A stretch of DNA of 57,303 nt from an uncultured bacterium (GCA_938024995.1 CALJDU010000092.1:1-57303), one strand, 5' to 3'. Counted from the stretch's first letter, positions 9,191 to 17,591 are shown. The notes: generated by a model from the letters alone, not told the origin. Program-made: numbers and translations.

Positions 9191-10285
9191 ATGTTCGCGT
9201 CCCTCGAGGGCTTGTCCGTCGGGGACGCCCTCGGGCATCGGTTCAACACACGAACCGCCGCGATCGCGAGCGCGCTCATGCGCCGACTCTCGCCTCCGCC
9301 GCCGTGGACGTGGACCGATGACACGCTCATGGCGCTGTCGGTCGCGGAGGTGGTCGCTCGCGATGGAGAGATCGAACCCTCGCGTCTCGCCGACAGCTTC
9401 CTCGCCCGCTACGAACAGGGCCGCGGATACGGTCCGAAAATGAAGCAGCTCTTACGCGCGGATGCCGCGGACGGCGCGTCGGTGTGCGCGGCGGCGACGC
9501 GCCTGTTCGACGGCGGCGGCTCGTTCGGAAACGGGGCCGCGATGCGTGTGGCACCGCTCGGCGCGTTCTTCGTCGGCGACGTCCCGCGCGCGGCAAAGGA
9601 AGCCGCCCAGTCCGCCATCGCGACGCACACGCATCAAGAAGCGATCGCGGGAGCCAGCGCGGTCGCGGTCGCGGCGTGTCACTTCGCGTCGTCGAGAGAC
9701 CAAACGTTCTGCGCCGAGGACGCCTTCCGAATCGCTGCCGCGCACACTCCCGCAAGTGACACGCGCGAGGCGATCTGGCGCGCCTCAACCATCTCGTTCG
9801 CGACACGTCCGATCGAGGTCGCCAAGCGGTTTCGCGCCGACCGGGACATCGCCTGCCAAGCCTCCGTACCGTTTTGCTTGTGGCTCGCGTTCCGTCACGC
9901 CGACGACTACCCCCGTGCGCTCTGGGAGACGTATGCCGCGGGAGGAGACCGAGACACGCACGCCGCGATCGTGGGCGGCATCGTCGCGTTGCGCGTCGGC
10001 GTCGACGGCATCCCAGAGGAGTGGCGCCACACGCGAGAGAGCCTCCCGTCTTGGTTCTATGAGGCGGTCGCCGAGAGCGTGGAGCTCGCGACGCTGGAGA
10101 AGACCGCGCGAGACGTCGAGCCGGAGTTGGTCCGCAGCCCCAAACGCTTCCAGCTGGCGCCAGGGAACGGAACGTTGATCCTCGACACGAAGTACTCCGG
10201 AGCGATGTTGATCGAGGACGAGTGGCTCAACGCGCTTTGCGTGGCATGGCTCAAGGCGAACGGCGCCGCGGTCGAGCAAGCGTAG
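9191..10285 (+). CDS. ADP-ribosylglycohydrolase family protein
   Basis: A DraG/ARH-type hydrolase that would remove ADP-ribose from proteins, nucleic acids or small molecules. About 364 residues from the ATG at 9191, chosen because GGGAGGGG sits immediately upstream and the protein then starts directly with the family's SVGDALG segment. A TTG at 9170 is the alternative. Metal-binding motifs are in place: WTDDT (residues 39-43), the GSFGNGAAMRVAPLG loop, and THTHQEA. A second Asp cluster expected near the C-terminus is not obvious. Its 3' end overlaps the convergent queA gene by 35 nt, so the two transcripts are antisense there. Confidence 0.92.
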   Translation: MFASLEGLSVGDALGHRFNTRTAAIASALMRRLSPPPPWTWTDDTLMALSVAEVVARDGEIEPSRLADSFLARYEQGRGYGPKMKQLLRADAADGASVCAAATRLFDGGGSFGNGAAMRVAPLGAFFVGDVPRAAKEAAQSAIATHTHQEAIAGASAVAVAACHFASSRDQTFCAEDAFRIAAAHTPASDTREAIWRASTISFATRPIEVAKRFRADRDIACQASVPFCLWLAFRHADDYPRALWETYAAGGDRDTHAAIVGGIVALRVGVDGIPEEWRHTRESLPSWFYEAVAESVELATLEKTARDVEPELVRSPKRFQLAPGNGTLILDTKYSGAMLIEDEWLNALCVAWLKANGAAVEQA

Positions 10286-11300
10286 GTCGGGTCGGTCTTT
10301 CTCGGGCCACGAGCATCAGATCACCGAACTCGTGTGCGCGAAGCCCACTCTCTTCCGCGACGCGGTGCATACGCGCCAGCTCTTCCTCGTTCACGAACGC
10401 GCCCAATAGCTCGTAGTGGCTCTCGCCGGGCGAGTGAACGCCCGTGAGAATCGCGTCGACGATGGCGAGCGGGGTGCTCGGTCCAATCTTGTTTCGCGCG
10501 ACGCCTTCAATCGTGCTCGCGGGACCCGTTCGGATCGCGTCCTGGGCGGCTTCAAGGGCGCGCGCGCTCGTCGTGCCGACCGCGATGACTCGTCGCGCGC
10601 TTCGAATCGCGCGGACCGTTTCTTTGCGGACGAGGTAGCGCTCAGGAAAAGGGAGCATCTGGTCGAGCGCGGGGTCGCCCGTCGCGGAGAGCCCGGCCGC
10701 GTGCGTGAGCCACGCGACCTTGGCGCCTCGCGCACGGATCTGATCAAGCACCTCGAAGGTGATGGGGCGACCGGTCGACGGCATCTCGACCGACCACGCG
10801 GGTCCGCCGTAGGGCGTCTGGACGTCTTCGAGGGCGAGCGCGCTCGTGAGATGCTGGTACTGCACCACGCGTGCTTCGCGATAGAGAAACGCCGCGAACG
10901 AATCGCCTTCGAAGGGGAAGCGGAGGGTGACGAGACGCGGACTGCGCGAGTCGATCTGAAGGACCTCGATCGAGACGTCGGCGATGCGGATCCGGTCGCC
11001 GATCGCGAGCGCAGGGGGAGGCTCGCGCGTATCGGTGTCTTGTCGCCAGTCGCCCGCCCCGAAGAGCACCGCCTTTCGAGCAGAAGAGAAGGGCGCGCCG
11101 ATCGCGGGGACGAGCCGGAGCTCGACGGAACGTCCTGCCACCTGGCCGTGCAGACTCGCGGGAACCGTCGCCGCGTCGTTGAGCACCAAGAGGTCGCCGG
11201 GTGAGAAGCGCGTGGCGAGCTCGGTGATCGACGAGACGCCGTAGCGATCCAGGACTCGCGTCGCGCGCCAGGGACGTGTTTGATGGGCCGCGCGCAACAT
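10251..11300 (-). CDS. queA: QueA-like S-adenosylmethionine:tRNA ribosyltransferase-isomerase
   Basis: Transfers and isomerises the ribosyl group of SAM onto preQ1 in tRNA to make epoxyqueuosine. The 349 residues fit the family. Recognisable blocks are DLLVLNDAATVPASLHG near the N-terminus, the GTTSARALE motif, TGVHSPGESHYELLGAF, and the terminal HEFGDLMLV. The typical LPLPPYI segment is weak, so it is a divergent member. The start codon at 11300 overlaps the stop of the upstream SDR gene in an ATGA, implying translational coupling. The Arg/Pro-rich C-terminal tail lies over the end of the convergent ADP-ribosylglycohydrolase gene. Confidence 0.85.
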   Translation of the reverse strand: MLRAAHQTRPWRATRVLDRYGVSSITELATRFSPGDLLVLNDAATVPASLHGQVAGRSVELRLVPAIGAPFSSARKAVLFGAGDWRQDTDTREPPPALAIGDRIRIADVSIEVLQIDSRSPRLVTLRFPFEGDSFAAFLYREARVVQYQHLTSALALEDVQTPYGGPAWSVEMPSTGRPITFEVLDQIRARGAKVAWLTHAAGLSATGDPALDQMLPFPERYLVRKETVRAIRSARRVIAVGTTSARALEAAQDAIRTGPASTIEGVARNKIGPSTPLAIVDAILTGVHSPGESHYELLGAFVNEEELARMHRVAEESGLRAHEFGDLMLVARERPTRPTLARPRRRSP

Positions 11301-11974
11301 CAGACCGCCTCCGCGACAAAGCGAAGGGGAAGCGGAGTCCGCTGCACCCGCGTCAAGATCCGCGACGCGATGTCAGAAGGACTCGCGAGGGTCCCCGGGT
11401 CGACGTCCGGCAGCGCGTCTCTGTGCATCTTGGTGTTCATCTCGGTCGGGTCGACGGAGGCGACCGCGACGCCCGTTCCCTCGAGCTCCGCGGCGAGCGA
11501 ACGAGTGAGTGAATCGAGCGCCGCTTTGGACGCCCCGTACGCGCCCCAGCCGGCATAGCCATGCACCGCAGCGTCCGAACTGATCGCGAGGATCAAGCCG
11601 CGCCCTTGGGCGCGCATCGGTCCAAGCAAAGCGCGGGTGAGGCGCGCCGGTCCGAGCGTGTTGACCTCGAACACGTGCGCGAGGTCGCGGCTATGCAGAT
11701 CGGCGAGCGCCGGCATCGGGACGGGACCGAGTGTGCTCGCGTTGTGAATGAGAATATCGATCGGGCCGCCCGCGAGTTCACGTGCGCGCGCCGCGATCCC
11801 GGCCGCGTCATCACGCCCGACATCGGCCGCCAGGAAGAGCGGGTCGTCGACGTCCGCAGTGCGCGCGAGCGAAACGGTGGTCACGCCGCGTTCACGCAGC
11901 TGCTGGACGAGCGCTTGCCCGAGACCACGAGTCCCGCCTGTGACGAGAGCGCGAAGGTTGTTGTCGAAGTTCAT
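11300..11974 (-). CDS. Short-chain dehydrogenase/reductase (SDR)
   Basis: An NAD(P)-dependent oxidoreductase of 224 residues with a Rossmann fold. The cofactor loop is TGGTRGLG (residues 13-20), the NAS motif is HNAST, the catalytic Ser is in AISSDAA and the YxxxK pair is YGASK. All are intact. The start at 11974 has an ideal AGAAGGAGAA ribosome-binding site. A much longer upstream extension in frame has no such support and would overlap the divergent regulator. The gene is translationally coupled to queA. It lies divergent, about 70 nt away, from an XRE-cupin regulator that may control it. The substrate is unknown. Confidence 0.93.
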   Translation of the reverse strand: MNFDNNLRALVTGGTRGLGQALVQQLRERGVTTVSLARTADVDDPLFLAADVGRDDAAGIAARARELAGGPIDILIHNASTLGPVPMPALADLHSRDLAHVFEVNTLGPARLTRALLGPMRAQGRGLILAISSDAAVHGYAGWGAYGASKAALDSLTRSLAAELEGTGVAVASVDPTEMNTKMHRDALPDVDPGTLASPSDIASRILTRVQRTPLPLRFVAEAV

Positions 11975-12043
11975 GCTGTTCTCCTTCTGACGAGCGCCCC
12001 GAACGAAGTGTGTGGGCGACTGTCGACTTGGTTCCCTCCGAAC

Positions 12044-12649
12044 ATGAGTCGATGTGTTGCGAAAACGTCGAATCTGTTGCTTTATCAACAGGTGGATGAT
12101 GTCTCGGCCGCCGCGGAGAACCTGGCGCGCAACGTGCGTTCGCTTCGCGACGCGCGCGGTCTTACTCAAGCCGCGGCTTCCCGTCGCGCCGGGATCCCGC
12201 GGGGCACCTGGGCGACCATCGAGGTGGGTCACGCGAACCCGACCCTCACGGTGCTGCTCAAAATCGCGAACGGGCTCGGTGTCTCGATCGAGGAGCTGGT
12301 CTCGCCACCCGTGGGAGACGCGAAGCTGGTCCCGCGCGCGTCGCTCCGTGCCCGAACCCGCGGCGGAGTGACGGTCACGGATCTCGTTCCGGACAAGATC
12401 CCCGCGGTGCAGCTCGAGCGACTGGAGTTCGAGCCGGGGGCCGCGATGCGCGGTTCGCCTCACACGTCGGGCACGCGGGAGTACCTGGCATGTGAGAAGG
12501 GCGCGCTCACCTTGATCGCGAGCGGCGCGCGGTTCGATCTCCGAGCGGGCGATGTGGTCACCTTCCGCGGCGATCAACCGCACAGCTACCGCAACCCAAA
12601 TCGAGGTCGCTGCGTCGCATACTCGGTCGTGGTCCTCACCGCGGGATAG
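12044..12649 (+). CDS. XRE-family regulator with C-terminal cupin domain
   Basis: A DNA-binding repressor or activator with a small-molecule sensor. The helix-turn-helix spans about residues 25-80 (VRSLRDARGLTQAAASRRAG, then the recognition helix TWATIEVGHANP). A cupin barrel fills the C-terminus (EYLACEKGALTLI, LRAGDVVTFRGDQPHSYRN), where the His and acidic residues may bind metal or a ligand. The start is uncertain: ATG 12044 gives 201 residues and GTG 12092 gives 185, closer to the usual XRE-cupin length. The GTG directly follows an 18-nt palindrome, so the shorter form would leave the operator just upstream. It is divergent from the SDR-queA operon, which it plausibly regulates. Confidence 0.9.
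   Translation: MSRCVAKTSNLLLYQQVDDVSAAAENLARNVRSLRDARGLTQAAASRRAGIPRGTWATIEVGHANPTLTVLLKIANGLGVSIEELVSPPVGDAKLVPRASLRARTRGGVTVTDLVPDKIPAVQLERLEFEPGAAMRGSPHTSGTREYLACEKGALTLIASGARFDLRAGDVVTFRGDQPHSYRNPNRGRCVAYSVVVLTAG
12074..12091. promoter_or_regulatory. Palindrome beside the XRE-cupin start (operator candidate)
   Basis: CTGTTG and CAACAG form a perfect 6+6 inverted repeat with a 6-nt AT-rich centre, ending one base before the alternative GTG start at 12092. Dyads of this size suit dimeric XRE repressors. A weak -35-like TTGCGA lies upstream at about 12058 and a TATCAA hexamer falls inside the palindrome. If used, the mRNA would be nearly leaderless. This is inference from spacing only. Confidence 0.35.
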
Positions 12650-12828
12650 GGAATCGACCCGAGACGCTCGGTTGTATCGCTGCGGCGATCAGGGCGGTCA
12701 CGCCTACGGGCCCGGTGGCCCAACTTTACCTGCGGTGCGTACTGAGGAGGTCGCGCCAAAATCGTGCGGAGTGCACTTAGACGGAGCAGCGCTCTCGCGA
12801 TGGGCGGGAATATTCCTCTGCGTTTCGC

Positions 12829-12845
12829 TTGGCACGTCCCTCGCA
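12829..12845 (+). promoter_or_regulatory. Sigma-54-type (-24/-12) promoter
   Basis: TTGGCACGTCCCTCGCA matches the sigma-54 consensus (TTGGCACG N4 TTGCA) at every conserved base except one, C for T in the -12 box. The invariant GG and GC are exactly 10 nt apart. It sits 46 nt before the ATG of the metallo-hydrolase gene, in an otherwise empty 241-nt gap. A sigma-54 activator is encoded 1.4 kb downstream in the same direction, so the cluster may be self-controlled. Confidence 0.5.
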
Positions 12846-12890
12846 ACTTGCCGCTCCGCGCGGACGTCAGTCGCGCAGAGGAGGTCAGGT

Positions 12891-13745
12891 ATGGAAGTTC
12901 GATTTTGGGGCGTACGCGGGAGCATCGCGTCACCGGGGCCAAGCACCGCGAGCGTCGGCGGCAACACGAGCTGCGTTGAGGTGCGCTGTGGAGACCAGAA
13001 GTTCGTGCTCGACGCTGGGACGGGCATCCGCGGACTCGGAAACGCGTGGATGCAAGAAGGCCCGGTCGACGCCACGCTCTTGCTCTCCCACTTGCACTGG
13101 GACCACATTCAAGGGCTCCCGTTCTTCGTCCCGCTCTATCTCCCGACCACGGCGCTCGCGGTCATCGGGGCAAGCGGAGGGAAGCTCGATCTCCCAAGCG
13201 CGCTGGCTGCGCAGATGCGAACGCCGCTCTTCCCGATCGCCGCGGATGAGGTCCCCTCGCGCGTTTCCTATCAGCACCTCGCGGCCGGCGAGACCATCAC
13301 GCGCGGTGACGTCACGATCAAAACGCAGAAGCTCGCGCATCCCGGCGGCGGCGTGACCGCGTTTCGGATCGAGCACGGCGGGCGGAGCGTCGTCTACGCG
13401 ACCGATACAGAGCACTACGAGTGCGTCAACCCGAAGCTCCTCGCGCTCGCAAAGGACGCGGACGTTCTTATCTACGATTCGCAGTACACGCCGCAGGAGT
13501 ACCGCGGCGAGCACGGTCCCTCGAAAGTCGGCTGGGGTCACTCGACGTACGAGGCCGGCGCCGCGCTGGCAGAAGCCGCGGAGGTCTCCGCGTACTACCT
13601 CTTCCATCATGACCCGGGGCGCGATGATGAGGGCGTCGCGGTCGTCGAGCGCCTCGCTCAGGATCGCTTCCACGACGCCTACGCCGCGCGGGAAGGCGAG
13701 AGCATCCAGCTCCTTCCCGAGGAGCGCGATGCACGCGCCGCATGA
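12891..13745 (+). CDS. MBL-fold metal-dependent hydrolase
   Basis: A metallo-beta-lactamase-fold phosphodiesterase-like enzyme of 284 residues. The start ATG at 12891 follows GAGGAGGTCAG and immediately gives the family opening MEVRFWGVRGSI. The zinc motif HLHWDH lies near residue 67, with later ligands in KLAHPGG, YATDTEH and a C-terminal HHDP. The SIASPG and GGNTSC segments are typical of the subgroup related to cyclic-phosphate phosphodiesterases and AtsA/ElaC-like proteins. Substrate unknown. It is first in a likely four-gene run (to 16283), with 17 nt to the next gene. Confidence 0.93.
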   Translation: MEVRFWGVRGSIASPGPSTASVGGNTSCVEVRCGDQKFVLDAGTGIRGLGNAWMQEGPVDATLLLSHLHWDHIQGLPFFVPLYLPTTALAVIGASGGKLDLPSALAAQMRTPLFPIAADEVPSRVSYQHLAAGETITRGDVTIKTQKLAHPGGGVTAFRIEHGGRSVVYATDTEHYECVNPKLLALAKDADVLIYDSQYTPQEYRGEHGPSKVGWGHSTYEAGAALAEAAEVSAYYLFHHDPGRDDEGVAVVERLAQDRFHDAYAAREGESIQLLPEERDARAA

Positions 13746-13762
13746 GGTGTTAAGCTGCCCGT

Positions 13763-14290
13763 GTGAAGCGCGAACCTCCCGCACGACGACCTCACTTCGC
13801 TCTCTTTTCGGCGGTGACGGCGGCGTGCGTGCTTTTGGCGTATCCTGCGGTCGCGAGCCGCATCGTCTACAGAGATGTCCCCCTAGCGCGCGCCCTCGGG
13901 CGAGCAGACGTCGTGGTGCGCGCCGAGGCGCTCACGCCGGGAGACCTCGATCGTTTCCGGGTGCGCTCGGTCCTCAAAGGCGTCGGGCTCCGCGTAGGTG
14001 TAGAGATCGAAGTGACGAGCCCGAGCGCGATCGCATGGGCACGGGTGAGGCGCTCGTTTCAACAGACCGGGGTTCGACGAAGCCCGTTGGTCGAGCGTCT
14101 CGAGAACACGCCACACGAACCGGTTGCCGGCGAAGAGTATTGTCTCATGCTCAAGCCGTTGCCGCACCCGGGGCACTGGGTCACCTCGGTCGAGAACGCC
14201 TGGGTGTCCGCCCCTTGCGAGGAGCTCATGAGGTTGCTCGGGGGGACCGATGACAGCGGCGGCTCGACCCGTTCCGGCGAGTCTCCCTAA
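13763..14290 (+). CDS. Exported protein of unknown function
   Basis: A 175-residue protein from a GTG start 17 nt after the hydrolase gene. Basic residues followed by a hydrophobic run (FALFSAVTAACVLLAYPAVA) form a signal peptide or anchor. The remainder contains a VLKGVGLRVGVEIEV beta-rich segment and YCLMLKPLP. It resembles small exported proteins with an OB-like or Ig-like core, but I do not recognise a family. The last 41 nt overlap the start of the sigma-54 activator gene in another frame, which ties it to the same transcript. Confidence 0.75.
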   Translation: MKREPPARRPHFALFSAVTAACVLLAYPAVASRIVYRDVPLARALGRADVVVRAEALTPGDLDRFRVRSVLKGVGLRVGVEIEVTSPSAIAWARVRRSFQQTGVRRSPLVERLENTPHEPVAGEEYCLMLKPLPHPGHWVTSVENAWVSAPCEELMRLLGGTDDSGGSTRSGESP

Positions 14291-15782
14291 GGACAGGACG
14301 CCGTTGGACCGACTCTCGCTCCTCGTTGATCTCGCGTCTCTGATCCCGCGCGAGATCGATCTCGACGCGCTCTTGGAGACCGCGTGTGAACGGCTGGCCG
14401 TCGCGATGCACGCCGACCGCGCGACGCTCTGGTTGGTGGACGCGGAGCGCGGAGACCTCTTTACACGGGTCGCGGTTCTTCCAGAGGTGCCATCGCTTCG
14501 TCAACCGCTCGGGAAAGGGATCGCGGGAACGGTCGCGCAGACGGGGGCTCCGCTTCGGGTCGACGACGCGCATCGCGACTCACGTTTCGATCCGACCGCG
14601 GAAGAGCGCACCGGCTACCGCGTGACGACGATGTTGGCGGCGCCCGTTCGCGAACACCCGGACGCACCGGTGCGGGGCGTCGTGCAGGTGCTCAACCGGG
14701 AGCGCGGAGTGTTCGATGACGAAGACGAGCGCTACCTCGTCGCGCTCGCGCTGCAGCTCGGTCACATCCTCAGCTTGACGACGCTGCGCGCGAAGGACGC
14801 GACGAGCCCGGGCGTGGTGCTGCGCGGGCCCTTCAACCGGATCGTCGGGACCAGCGCTGCCATGGAGTCCGTCTACGAGCGGATCGCGATCTCGGCGAAG
14901 ACAGACGCGACGGTGTTGCTGCGCGGAGAGACGGGCACGGGGAAGTCGCTCCTCGCGCGAGCCGTCCACGTGAACTCCTCACGGCAAGCGGCGCCTTTCG
15001 TGACCGTGGACTGCACGACGCTTCCCGGTCCGTTGGCCCTGAGCGAGCTCTTCGGTCACGAGCGCGGCGCGTTCACGGGTGCCGATCGTCGCGTGCGCGG
15101 AAAGGTCGAGCTCGCGCAGGGCGGAACGCTCTTCTTGGACGAGATCGGGGACCTGCCGCTCGAGAGCCAACAGAAGCTCCTGCGCTTCCTGCAAGACCGC
15201 GAGTTCGAACGGGTCGGAGGTCGAGAGACCTTGCGCGCTGACGTGCGCGTGATCTGCGCGACCCATCGCGGTCTGGAGACCGCGGTCGCCGACGGCACGT
15301 TCCGAGAGGACCTCTACTACCGGATCCGCGTCGTCGAGATCGACGTGCCTCCCCTTCGCGCGCGCGGGGCCGAGGAGGTCGAGCGCCTCGCGCTTCATTT
15401 CTTGGATCTCTACGCGCGGCGCTACGGACGTCCGGGGACGACGTTGTCCGACGCCGCCAAGCGCAAGCTCGCCGGCCACTCTTTTCGCGGAAACGTCCGC
15501 GAGCTGGAGCACTGGATCGAGAGCGCGGTTGTGCTCGCCAACGGCGGCCCCGTGTTGCCCTCCCACTTCCCCCTCGATCGACTCGCGGGGCGGGGATCCG
15601 GTGAGCGCGAGGAGGCCGGGTTCACCGCGTCGCTCACCGCCACCCTAGACGAGCTCTCGCGCGCCTACGTCTCCGCCGTCGTCGCTGCTTGCGAGGGGAA
15701 CCAAAGCGAGGCGGCGCGGGTGCTCGGAGTGGGACGGAACACGGTCGCGCGGATCCTAAAACGCGGCGCGCCTGAAGCTTGA
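14250..15782 (+). CDS. Sigma-54-dependent activator with GAF sensor and Fis-type HTH
   Basis: A 510-residue bacterial enhancer-binding protein. An N-terminal GAF domain (about residues 15-170; VAQTGAPLRVDDAH, APVREHPDAPVRGVVQVLNR) would sense a ligand. The AAA+ core (about 190-420) has Walker A GETGTGKS, the sigma-54 contact loop ERGAFTGA, Walker B GTLFLDEIGDLPL and the sensor segment FREDLYYRIRVVEID. The C-terminal Fis-like helix-turn-helix is NQSEAARVLGVGRNTVARIL. All ATPase and GAFTGA elements are intact, so it should remodel sigma-54 RNA polymerase. It has no receiver domain. Its nearest targets may be the sigma-54-type promoter at 12829. Confidence 0.96.
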   Translation: MTAAARPVPASLPKDRTPLDRLSLLVDLASLIPREIDLDALLETACERLAVAMHADRATLWLVDAERGDLFTRVAVLPEVPSLRQPLGKGIAGTVAQTGAPLRVDDAHRDSRFDPTAEERTGYRVTTMLAAPVREHPDAPVRGVVQVLNRERGVFDDEDERYLVALALQLGHILSLTTLRAKDATSPGVVLRGPFNRIVGTSAAMESVYERIAISAKTDATVLLRGETGTGKSLLARAVHVNSSRQAAPFVTVDCTTLPGPLALSELFGHERGAFTGADRRVRGKVELAQGGTLFLDEIGDLPLESQQKLLRFLQDREFERVGGRETLRADVRVICATHRGLETAVADGTFREDLYYRIRVVEIDVPPLRARGAEEVERLALHFLDLYARRYGRPGTTLSDAAKRKLAGHSFRGNVRELEHWIESAVVLANGGPVLPSHFPLDRLAGRGSGEREEAGFTASLTATLDELSRAYVSAVVAACEGNQSEAARVLGVGRNTVARILKRGAPEA

Positions 15783-15795
15783 GCACAGGGAAAGA

Positions 15796-15814
15796 AACGG
15801 TTTTCAGAACCGTT
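15796..15814. promoter_or_regulatory. Hairpin/palindrome between sigma-54 activator and IIA-Ntr genes
   Basis: AACGGTT and AACCGTT form a perfect 7-bp inverted repeat with a TTCAG loop, 13 nt after the activator stop. No T-run follows, so a classical intrinsic terminator is unlikely. It could be a weak attenuator, an mRNA processing site, or an operator. It also argues against the TTG at 15813 as the start of the next gene, because that codon lies inside the stem. Confidence 0.35.
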
Positions 15815-15860
15815 GCACTCGGCGCTTGCCGACCGCTTGGCGCTCGACTATTCGGATAAT

Positions 15861-16283
15861 GTGTCTCCGCTTTTCGCACTTGACCGCGTCACGATGTCGC
15901 TCGCGGACGAGAGCAAGAGCGCGGTGCTTCGGACGCTCGCGGGGCTCTTCAGCGACCTGGACGAAGAGCTCGTTCATCGCGTGTTTCTGGATCGAGAAGC
16001 GATCGCGACCACCGGGTTCGGCAGCGGCGTCGCGGTTCCTCACGGGCGAATCTCTGGCGTCTCGCGGGTCCACGCTGCGCTCGGCGTGCATCGCGGCGGA
16101 GTTGCGTTCGACGCGATCGATGGCCAGCCGGTTCACATCTTCGTCGCGCTCGTTTCTCCGCTCGGCGGCAAGGAGCACTTGCAGGCGCTCGCGCAGGTCT
16201 CGCGGATCCTCCGTCCGCGAGAAGTTCGCGCCGAGCTGCTCGAGGCGACCCCCGAGCGGGCGCTTCAGCTGCTCGCGAGCTGA
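15861..16283 (+). CDS. ptsN: PTS IIA domain protein, PtsN (IIA-Ntr) type
   Basis: A single-domain phosphotransferase IIA protein of about 140 residues from the GTG at 15861. That start makes the protein open with VSPLFALDRVTMSL, like the usual PtsN beginning. A TTG at 15813 would add 16 residues but lies in a hairpin. The phosphorylation site is the His in GSGVAVPHGR. IIA-Ntr proteins act in regulation rather than sugar import and often accompany sigma-54 genes, and here it follows a sigma-54 activator. No EI-Ntr or HPr is present nearby. The assignment to the Ntr branch rather than a fructose IIA is inferred from context. Confidence 0.88.
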   Translation: MSPLFALDRVTMSLADESKSAVLRTLAGLFSDLDEELVHRVFLDREAIATTGFGSGVAVPHGRISGVSRVHAALGVHRGGVAFDAIDGQPVHIFVALVSPLGGKEHLQALAQVSRILRPREVRAELLEATPERALQLLAS

Positions 16284-16292
16284 GTCGCTCCG

Positions 16293-17126
16293 TTAGACGT
16301 TGACCGAGAGCGTCACGGTCCCGAGGTGCCCGTCGCCGTCCGCGCGGACGTCCGTCTCTGTCGTCGCGTTGTAGCCCCCGTCGCCGTCGTTGAACACCAT
16401 GCGGTCGGGTCGCGAGAGGTAGGGCTCGGTTCCGTAGACCGCGTCGGTGTAGTCGTCGTCGAAGTAGGCCTGCGTCGTGACGAACGTGGTGTCGCCCATG
16501 ATGACCCGGAGGTGCATGTGCGCCGTTCGAACCGAGTACCACCCAGGGTAGATCGTGACGAACTCGCAGATGCCATCGGCGTTCGTGAGCTGGATGCCGC
16601 GGCAGAAGATCTCGCTCTCGTCGGGAGAGAGTCCACCGGGCGGAGGCAGATCGGGGTCCGCGGTTGGGAACCCGGCGTAGAAGCCAAGCGCGTCGCAATG
16701 CCAAAGGTGAACGACTGCGCCTTCGACGGGGTCGCAGTCTGCGTCGACCACGCGCACCCCAAAGCGGAGCAGCGCGCCGGGCTTCCCTTCGCGGATGTCG
16801 GCGCGGTCAAGCTCGACGGGGTAGTAGAACGGGCCGGCGGTTTGGGCGGGGGCGAGGACGCAGCCCGCGTCGCCGAAGTCGTCTGGAGTGAGCGTCGTAC
16901 CAGCGGGGCCGGCGTCGGCGTCCATGGCTCCGTCTGAGCCCGCGTCGAGACTCGCGTCCGCGTCGGGGCCGACGTCCAGCGCGCCGCCGGTGTCCACGTC
17001 GGCGTCGGCCACGCCGCTATCCGGAAGAGGGTCGGCATCGCCACAAGCGACCAGCCCCGCGGTACCAAGTGAAAGGAGCGCCAGCGCATCGCGTCGCCCG
17101 ACCGTCTTGTTGTTGTCGTCCTGCAT
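16293..17126 (-). CDS. Secreted intradiol ring-cleavage dioxygenase-like lipoprotein
   Basis: A 277-residue protein with a Tat-like lipoprotein signal (twin Arg in GRRDALALLSLG, lipobox LVAC) and an Asp/Ala-rich linker to about residue 80. The catalytic domain follows: AQTAGPFYYPV, the WHCDALGFYAG strand with one probable iron Tyr, then TIYPGWYSVRTAHMHLRV carrying the second Tyr and the His-x-His pair. This short Tyr-to-His spacing is typical of the exported intradiol family rather than cytoplasmic protocatechuate 3,4-dioxygenase. Predicted to be a ferric dioxygenase acting on a catechol outside the cytoplasm. It is convergent with ptsN across only 9 nt. Confidence 0.92.
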   Translation of the reverse strand: MQDDNNKTVGRRDALALLSLGTAGLVACGDADPLPDSGVADADVDTGGALDVGPDADASLDAGSDGAMDADAGPAGTTLTPDDFGDAGCVLAPAQTAGPFYYPVELDRADIREGKPGALLRFGVRVVDADCDPVEGAVVHLWHCDALGFYAGFPTADPDLPPPGGLSPDESEIFCRGIQLTNADGICEFVTIYPGWYSVRTAHMHLRVIMGDTTFVTTQAYFDDDYTDAVYGTEPYLSRPDRMVFNDGDGGYNATTETDVRADGDGHLGTVTLSVNV

Positions 17127-17211
17127 GGCGCTACGTTAGCGAGACGACGGAGAAACGCGAACGATCGTTTCTTCCGCGTTCGACAAGGAAACCTTGTCCT
17201 ATAGTCGCCGC

Positions 17212-17505
17212 ATGTCCTGGCCCCTCGCCCGTTTCGCGTTGCTCGCGTTCCTCGCCCTCGCGATCTTCGGCTGCAACAGTCGTCGCGAGAATCCGGCCCA
17301 GTCGAACCCAGCGCAGCCGAGCCCACGAGCGCCATCGGAAACCGCCGCACCGACAAGAGTCAAGACCGTCACGATCATGATCCCGGCGCGAGCCCGCGAC
17401 CGCGGCCAAGAGACGTTGCGCGCAGAAGATATACCTTCGCCGTCCGCCCCGATGATCCCTGCGCATCGCGATCCAACGTCGGGGATTGATCCGAACATCG
17501 ATTGA
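17212..17505 (+). CDS. Small lipoprotein
   Basis: A 97-residue protein from the ATG at 17212, which gives an ideal signal (MSWPLARFALLAFLALAIFG, then Cys). The mature part is Pro/Ala/Arg-rich, low-complexity and ends in GIDPNID. No domain is recognised. It lies divergent from the intradiol dioxygenase gene across about 85 nt, an interval holding their shared promoter region. Its coding nature rests on the lipobox and on codon bias. Confidence 0.65.
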   Translation: MSWPLARFALLAFLALAIFGCNSRRENPAQSNPAQPSPRAPSETAAPTRVKTVTIMIPARARDRGQETLRAEDIPSPSAPMIPAHRDPTSGIDPNID

Positions 17506-17591
17506 GTCCAAGCGCGACCGGCGCATAAAGCCTTCGCAGAACCGCGACTGGTCAGGGCGCAACCGGCGACGCGAGTGGTCGATGGCGTCTC

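Noticed and set aside
11561..12043. In-frame N-terminal extension of the XRE-cupin regulator
   Set aside because: The extension is Arg-rich, unlike protein, and lies antisense across the SDR gene.
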